Source: Bacillus sp. X1(2014)
GTDB taxonomy: Bacteria; Bacillota; Bacilli; Bacillales_B; DSM-18226
Length of the DNA stretch: 64,000 nt
Direction of reading: 5' to 3'
Assembly (NCBI RefSeq): GCF_007678255.1
Contig: NZ_VEED01000013.1
Coordinates: 62,001 to 126,000, forward strand
Below the pieces are notes generated by a model. That model did not search any database. It was given only the letters and a program-made list of their open reading frames with translations, and had not been told where the DNA came from. Numbering within the stretch: position 1 is the first letter of the stretch; every line of letters begins with the position of its first letter. Shown one piece after another: positions 60,823 to 64,000 of this stretch. The position numbers were made by a program, and so were the translations under genes.

Positions 60823-62169
60823 GTGAGTGTTAATATGCAAGAATTGAAAGCGATTACTAAAAAAACCAATGTACGCTATTTGACTTTGGCTATATTATTT
60901 ATCACGACCGCAGTTAACTATATTGACCGATCGGCGCTAAGTGTAGCTGCCCCTGTAATGAACAAAGATCTGCGATTGGATGCGGTGTCATTGGGAATTG
61001 CCTTCTCTGCATTCAACTGGGCCTATGCCTTTCTACAAATCCCAGGCGGGTGGTTATTGGATCGATTTGGGGCCCGTGTTGTGTATGGAGTTGGGTTGTT
61101 TGTCTGGTCATTATTTACTTTTTTTCAAGGATGGGTTAGTGGATTCCTCATGTTATTCATTCTAAGATTTGTTGTAGGGGTTGCAGAAGCTCCATCATTT
61201 CCTGGCAATAGCAGATTGACTGCCATGTGGTTTCCTCAGAATGAACGAGGCAGGGCAGTATCCGTGTATAATTCTGCTCAGTTTTTTGGAATTGCGTTGT
61301 TTACACCGGTAATGGCCTGGCTTTTACAGAGTTACAGCTGGCATGTGGTTTTTTATGTTGCAGGGCTGGCTGGGATTGTAGTGTCGGTGTTTTGGTTTAA
61401 GCATATCCATGAGCCGAAAAAACACCCAAAAGCAAACCAGGCCGAAATTGACTATATCCTTGAAGGCGGCGGTTTGGCAAATGCAGGGGATAAACCGATC
61501 AAAATCAGATGGGCACATGTAAAACTGCTGTTGACCAACCGACAAATGATCGGAATCTATATTGCGCAATTTTGCCTCAATACTATTCTTTGGTTCTTCT
61601 TAACCTGGTTCCCTACCTACCTTGTTCAAGAAAAACATATGTCCATGCTCAAGGTTGGATTTATGGCCTCCATCCCATATTTAGGGGCCTTTTTAGGAGG
61701 AATTGTTGGCGGATATTTATCGGATTACTTGTTAAAGCACGGGAAGTCCCTTGGTGCAGCACGTAAAACCCCGATTATCATCGGATTCCTTTTTTCGAGT
61801 GTGGTTGTTTTGGCGAACTATACATCATCTGCAGCGCTCATCATGCTAATCATGTCGGTTTCTTTTTTCGCCAAAGGGATGGCTGGAGGAACCTGGGCGC
61901 TTATTGGTGATATGTCCCCAAAGGAACTCATTGGACTCAACGGTGGAATCTTTAATACATCAGGCAACTTGGCCGGCATCGTGATTCCGATCGTAGTTGG
62001 ATATATTTTGAGTACAACACATTCCTTTAGTGCCGCCTTATTCTTTATTGGGGCAGTATTGTTAATCGGAGCATTATCTTACATCTTCATCGTTAACAAA
62101 GTTGAACGTATTGAATTACCCCCTGAGTTGCAAGAGGAAAAGCAACCTTTATTAAAAGTACAAGCCTAA
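60823..62169 (+). CDS. MFS transporter, anion:cation symporter (GudP/tartrate permease-like)
   Basis: This 448-residue protein has twelve helices. The N-terminal NYIDRSALSVAAPVM, RFVVGVAEAPSFPGNSRLTA and WFPQNERGRAV motifs define the ACS family, whose members import glucarate, galactarate, tartrate, hexuronates or phthalate. Sharing a regulator with the dehydratase genes suggests import of the same hydroxy-dicarboxylate. The start is GTG with a GGGGGG site. It precedes a terminator and the mqo gene. Confidence 0.88.
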   Translation: MSVNMQELKAITKKTNVRYLTLAILFITTAVNYIDRSALSVAAPVMNKDLRLDAVSLGIAFSAFNWAYAFLQIPGGWLLDRFGARVVYGVGLFVWSLFTFFQGWVSGFLMLFILRFVVGVAEAPSFPGNSRLTAMWFPQNERGRAVSVYNSAQFFGIALFTPVMAWLLQSYSWHVVFYVAGLAGIVVSVFWFKHIHEPKKHPKANQAEIDYILEGGGLANAGDKPIKIRWAHVKLLLTNRQMIGIYIAQFCLNTILWFFLTWFPTYLVQEKHMSMLKVGFMASIPYLGAFLGGIVGGYLSDYLLKHGKSLGAARKTPIIIGFLFSSVVVLANYTSSAALIMLIMSVSFFAKGMAGGTWALIGDMSPKELIGLNGGIFNTSGNLAGIVIPIVVGYILSTTHSFSAALFFIGAVLLIGALSYIFIVNKVERIELPPELQEEKQPLLKVQA

Positions 62170-62216
62170 GGAAATTTCTGTAATTATAAAAAGCTTGGAT
62201 ACTATTTTACAAATGA

Positions 62217-62257
62217 AGAAAAACCCGATCTTCCTACTAAGGAAATCGGGTTTTTTC
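62217..62257 (+). terminator. Intrinsic terminator of the MFS gene
   Basis: AAAACCCGATCTTCC pairs with GGAAATCGGGTTTT, followed by TTTT. Confidence 0.85.
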
Positions 62258-62432
62258 TTCTATATTTTGAATCCTCGTGGTCCCACTTAGGAAGAAATTT
62301 CAATAAAAAACCTTGTGGAAAGACTTCTCACTTCTCAATACCTTTTAAATAATTTAAAATTGTCATATAATAATAGTAGAAATATTAATATTAAATATTT
62401 TTTTATATTATGAAATAGAAATACTTTTGAGA

Positions 62433-62491
62433 CAGAAAAGGTGTGTGATTAGGTCGCGCATTACCTTGGTGTAACACCTGCATCTTTTCTG
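62433..62491 (+). ncRNA. Structured leader of mqo (candidate RNA element)
   Basis: CAGAAAAGGTGTG (62433-62445) pairs with TGCATCTTTTCTG (62479-62491) over 13 bp including three G-U pairs. Inside, GGTGT-A-ACACC (62468-62478) and GGT..ACC (62452-62465) could form small arms. It ends 29 bases before the mqo start and has no T run, so it is not a terminator. No known riboswitch was recognised. The rest of 62258-62432 is AT-rich, probably promoter DNA, with no gene. Confidence 0.45.
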
Positions 62492-62520
62492 CCAAATTTC
62501 AGGGGATAAGGTGGGTTAAA

Positions 62521-64000
62521 ATGAACTACGGAGAAACAAAAACAGACGTCATTTTAATTGGTGCCGGAATCATGAGTGCGACTATTGGGACACTCTTGAA
62601 AGAATTAGTACCAGAATGGGAAATTACTGTGTATGAGAAACTCGAAAACGCAGGTGAGGAAAGCTCTAACGAATGGAACAATGCGGGAACAGGGCATGCT
62701 GCACTTTGTGAACTAAACTACACAGTTGAAAAACCAGATGGATCTTTAGATATTAGTAAAGCGATAAAAATTAATGAACAGTTTCAGGTTTCTATGCAAT
62801 TTTGGTCTTATTTAGTAAAAAGCAAGCTGATCGATAATCCACAGGACTTTATCAAACGCTTGCCGCATATGAGCTTAGTACAAGGGGAAGAAAATCTAGC
62901 CTTTTTAAAGAAACGATTTGAAGCGCTGTCAAAAAATCCTTTATTCCAGGGAATGGAATTCTCTGATGATCATGAAAAACTGATCGAATGGATTCCACTG
63001 ATCATGGAAGGCCGTACATTGAATGAACCGATAGCGGCAACAAAAATTGACTCAGGAACAGATGTCAACTTTGGTGCATTAACACGCATGTTGTTTGAAC
63101 ACTTAGAGACTAAAAATGTCCAGATAAATTATAATCATAGTGTAAACGGTATCAAACGTACTAACGACGGCCTATGGGAATTGAAAGTGCAGAATCAATT
63201 TAGTGGTACAGTCAAACGCCATACGGCAAAATTTGTCTTTATCGGAGGCGGCGGAGGAAGCCTGCATTTACTGCAAAAATCGGGTATTCCTGAAGGAAAA
63301 CATGTCGGAGGATTCCCAGTAAGCGGGCTATTCATGGTATGTAACAATCCAGAAGTTGTAGAACAGCATCATGCAAAAGTATACGGCAAAGCTAAAGTTG
63401 GTGCTCCGCCAATGTCTGTTCCGCATCTTGACACAAGATTTATCGATAATAAAAAATCACTGCTTTTTGGACCATTTGCCGGTTTCACACCAAAGTTCTT
63501 AAAAACCGGTTCAAATATGGATTTAATCACTTCTGTCAAACCGAATAATGTTTTGACTATGTTGTCTGCAGGTGCAAAAGAGATGTCACTAACAAAATAC
63601 CTGATTCAACAAGTGATGTTAACGAAAGAACAACGTATGGAAGAGTTACGAGAGTTTATCCCGAATGCTAAAACTGAGGATTGGGATATAGTAGTAGCGG
63701 GCCAACGTGTACAAGTTATCAAAGATACGGAAGCAGGCGGAAAAGGAACACTGCAATTTGGTACGGAAGTGATTACTGCCGCTGATGGCTCAATCGCAGC
63801 GTTACTAGGTGCTTCTCCTGGCGCCTCCACTGCCGTTCATGTAATGCTTGAGGTAATCAAAAAATGCTTCCCTGAACATATCAAAGAGTGGGAAGCGAAA
63901 ATCAAAGAAATGATCCCTTCGTATGGGAAATCACTGATGGAAAACCCTGAGCTGCTGCATGAAATTCATACTTCAACAGAGCGGACACTTGGACTAAGTG
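62521..64000 (+). CDS. mqo: Malate:quinone oxidoreductase, 3' end outside the window
   Basis: About 493 of roughly 500 residues are visible, open to the last base. The FAD-binding loop is [19 protein letters not shown], followed by the Mqo signature [19 protein letters not shown] and [13 protein letters not shown] (here '[15 protein letters not shown]'). [19 protein letters not shown] is in mid-protein. This peripheral membrane flavoenzyme oxidises malate to oxaloacetate and passes electrons to menaquinone. The start follows AAGGTGGG. It lies downstream of the dicarboxylate genes but behind its own terminator and leader. Confidence 0.93.
   Translation, partial: MNYGETKTDVILIGAGIMSATIGTLLKELVPEWEITVYEKLENAGEESSNEWNNAGTGHAALCELNYTVEKPDGSLDISKAIKINEQFQVSMQFWSYLVKSKLIDNPQDFIKRLPHMSLVQGEENLAFLKKRFEALSKNPLFQGMEFSDDHEKLIEWIPLIMEGRTLNEPIAATKIDSGTDVNFGALTRMLFEHLETKNVQINYNHSVNGIKRTNDGLWELKVQNQFSGTVKRHTAKFVFIGGGGGSLHLLQKSGIPEGKHVGGFPVSGLFMVCNNPEVVEQHHAKVYGKAKVGAPPMSVPHLDTRFIDNKKSLLFGPFAGFTPKFLKTGSNMDLITSVKPNNVLTMLSAGAKEMSLTKYLIQQVMLTKEQRMEELREFIPNAKTEDWDIVVAGQRVQVIKDTEAGGKGTLQFGTEVITAADGSIAALLGASPGASTAVHVMLEVIKKCFPEHIKEWEAKIKEMIPSYGKSLMENPELLHEIHTSTERTLGLS

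Overview
The window is low-GC Gram-positive DNA and looks like a chromosomal segment of an aerobic, spore-forming Bacillaceae species. The evidence is strong AGGAGG-type ribosome binding sites, TTG/GTG starts, a perfect CcpA (cre) site, T-tailed intrinsic terminators, and Bacillus families such as KipI/KipA, YcsI, IDEAL, DUF3231, CBO0543 and DUF4179 sigma/anti-sigma pairs. I cannot fix the genus. There is no rRNA, tRNA, CRISPR array, prophage or intact insertion sequence.

Layout. 1-6.7 kb: the 3' end of cysJ, then a threonine/serine degradation cluster (kbl, SDR-type threonine dehydrogenase, amino-acid permease, sdaAB, sdaAA) behind a long leader with a perfect cre site. 6.7-15.6 kb: a sulfite-oxidase-like protein, a YciI-like protein, a one-piece ECF sigma/zinc-finger/DUF4179 membrane protein, and two divergent LysR-target pairs (PhzF-like, purine permease). 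15.8-23.6 kb: a LysM-NlpC/P60 cell-wall hydrolase, a P-type ATPase remnant, a histidine phosphatase whose 3' end is duplicated nearby, a MOSC protein, an IDEAL protein with a small FbpA-like gene, two lipoproteins and a two-component system. 24.5-32.0 kb: a KipR-like IclR regulator, kipI-kipA-accB-accC facing pxpA-NRAMP-ycsI across a shared operator. This suggests 5-oxoproline metabolism with the parts of a split urea-carboxylase-like enzyme. 32-39 kb: two EamA paralogues and a TetR-controlled EmrA/EmrB-type efflux operon with a 29-codon upstream ORF.

39.5-44.4 kb: a PLD-nuclease/SF2 helicase/DUF3427 protein convergent with a NUDIX hydrolase, followed by broken genes (racemase fragment, frameshifted dienelactone hydrolase, NUDIX fragment) around a DUF523 gene. 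44.4-49.9 kb: TetR with two SDR enzymes, an AhpD-like protein with an Rrf2 regulator, and an M29 aminopeptidase. 50-57 kb: a two-gene version of the sigma/DUF4179 module, two DUF3231 paralogues flanking CBO0543 and TerC proteins, and a TolB-like propeller protein. 57-64 kb: a GntR-controlled dicarboxylate locus (FAH hydrolase, TtdB/TtdA-type dehydratase, MFS permease) and malate:quinone oxidoreductase, which runs off the end.

Three imperfect ~230-bp copies of a palindrome-rich repeat lie at 10.7, 24.0 and 55.5 kb. The clearest regulatory readings are the GTATAC palindromes in the -35/-10 spacers of both divergent promoters of the dicarboxylate locus, the GTTCCG-N5-CGGAAC operator of the kip/pxp locus, and the TGTCAT operators of the efflux operon. 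All functions rest on motif and family recognition by eye; no database search was run.
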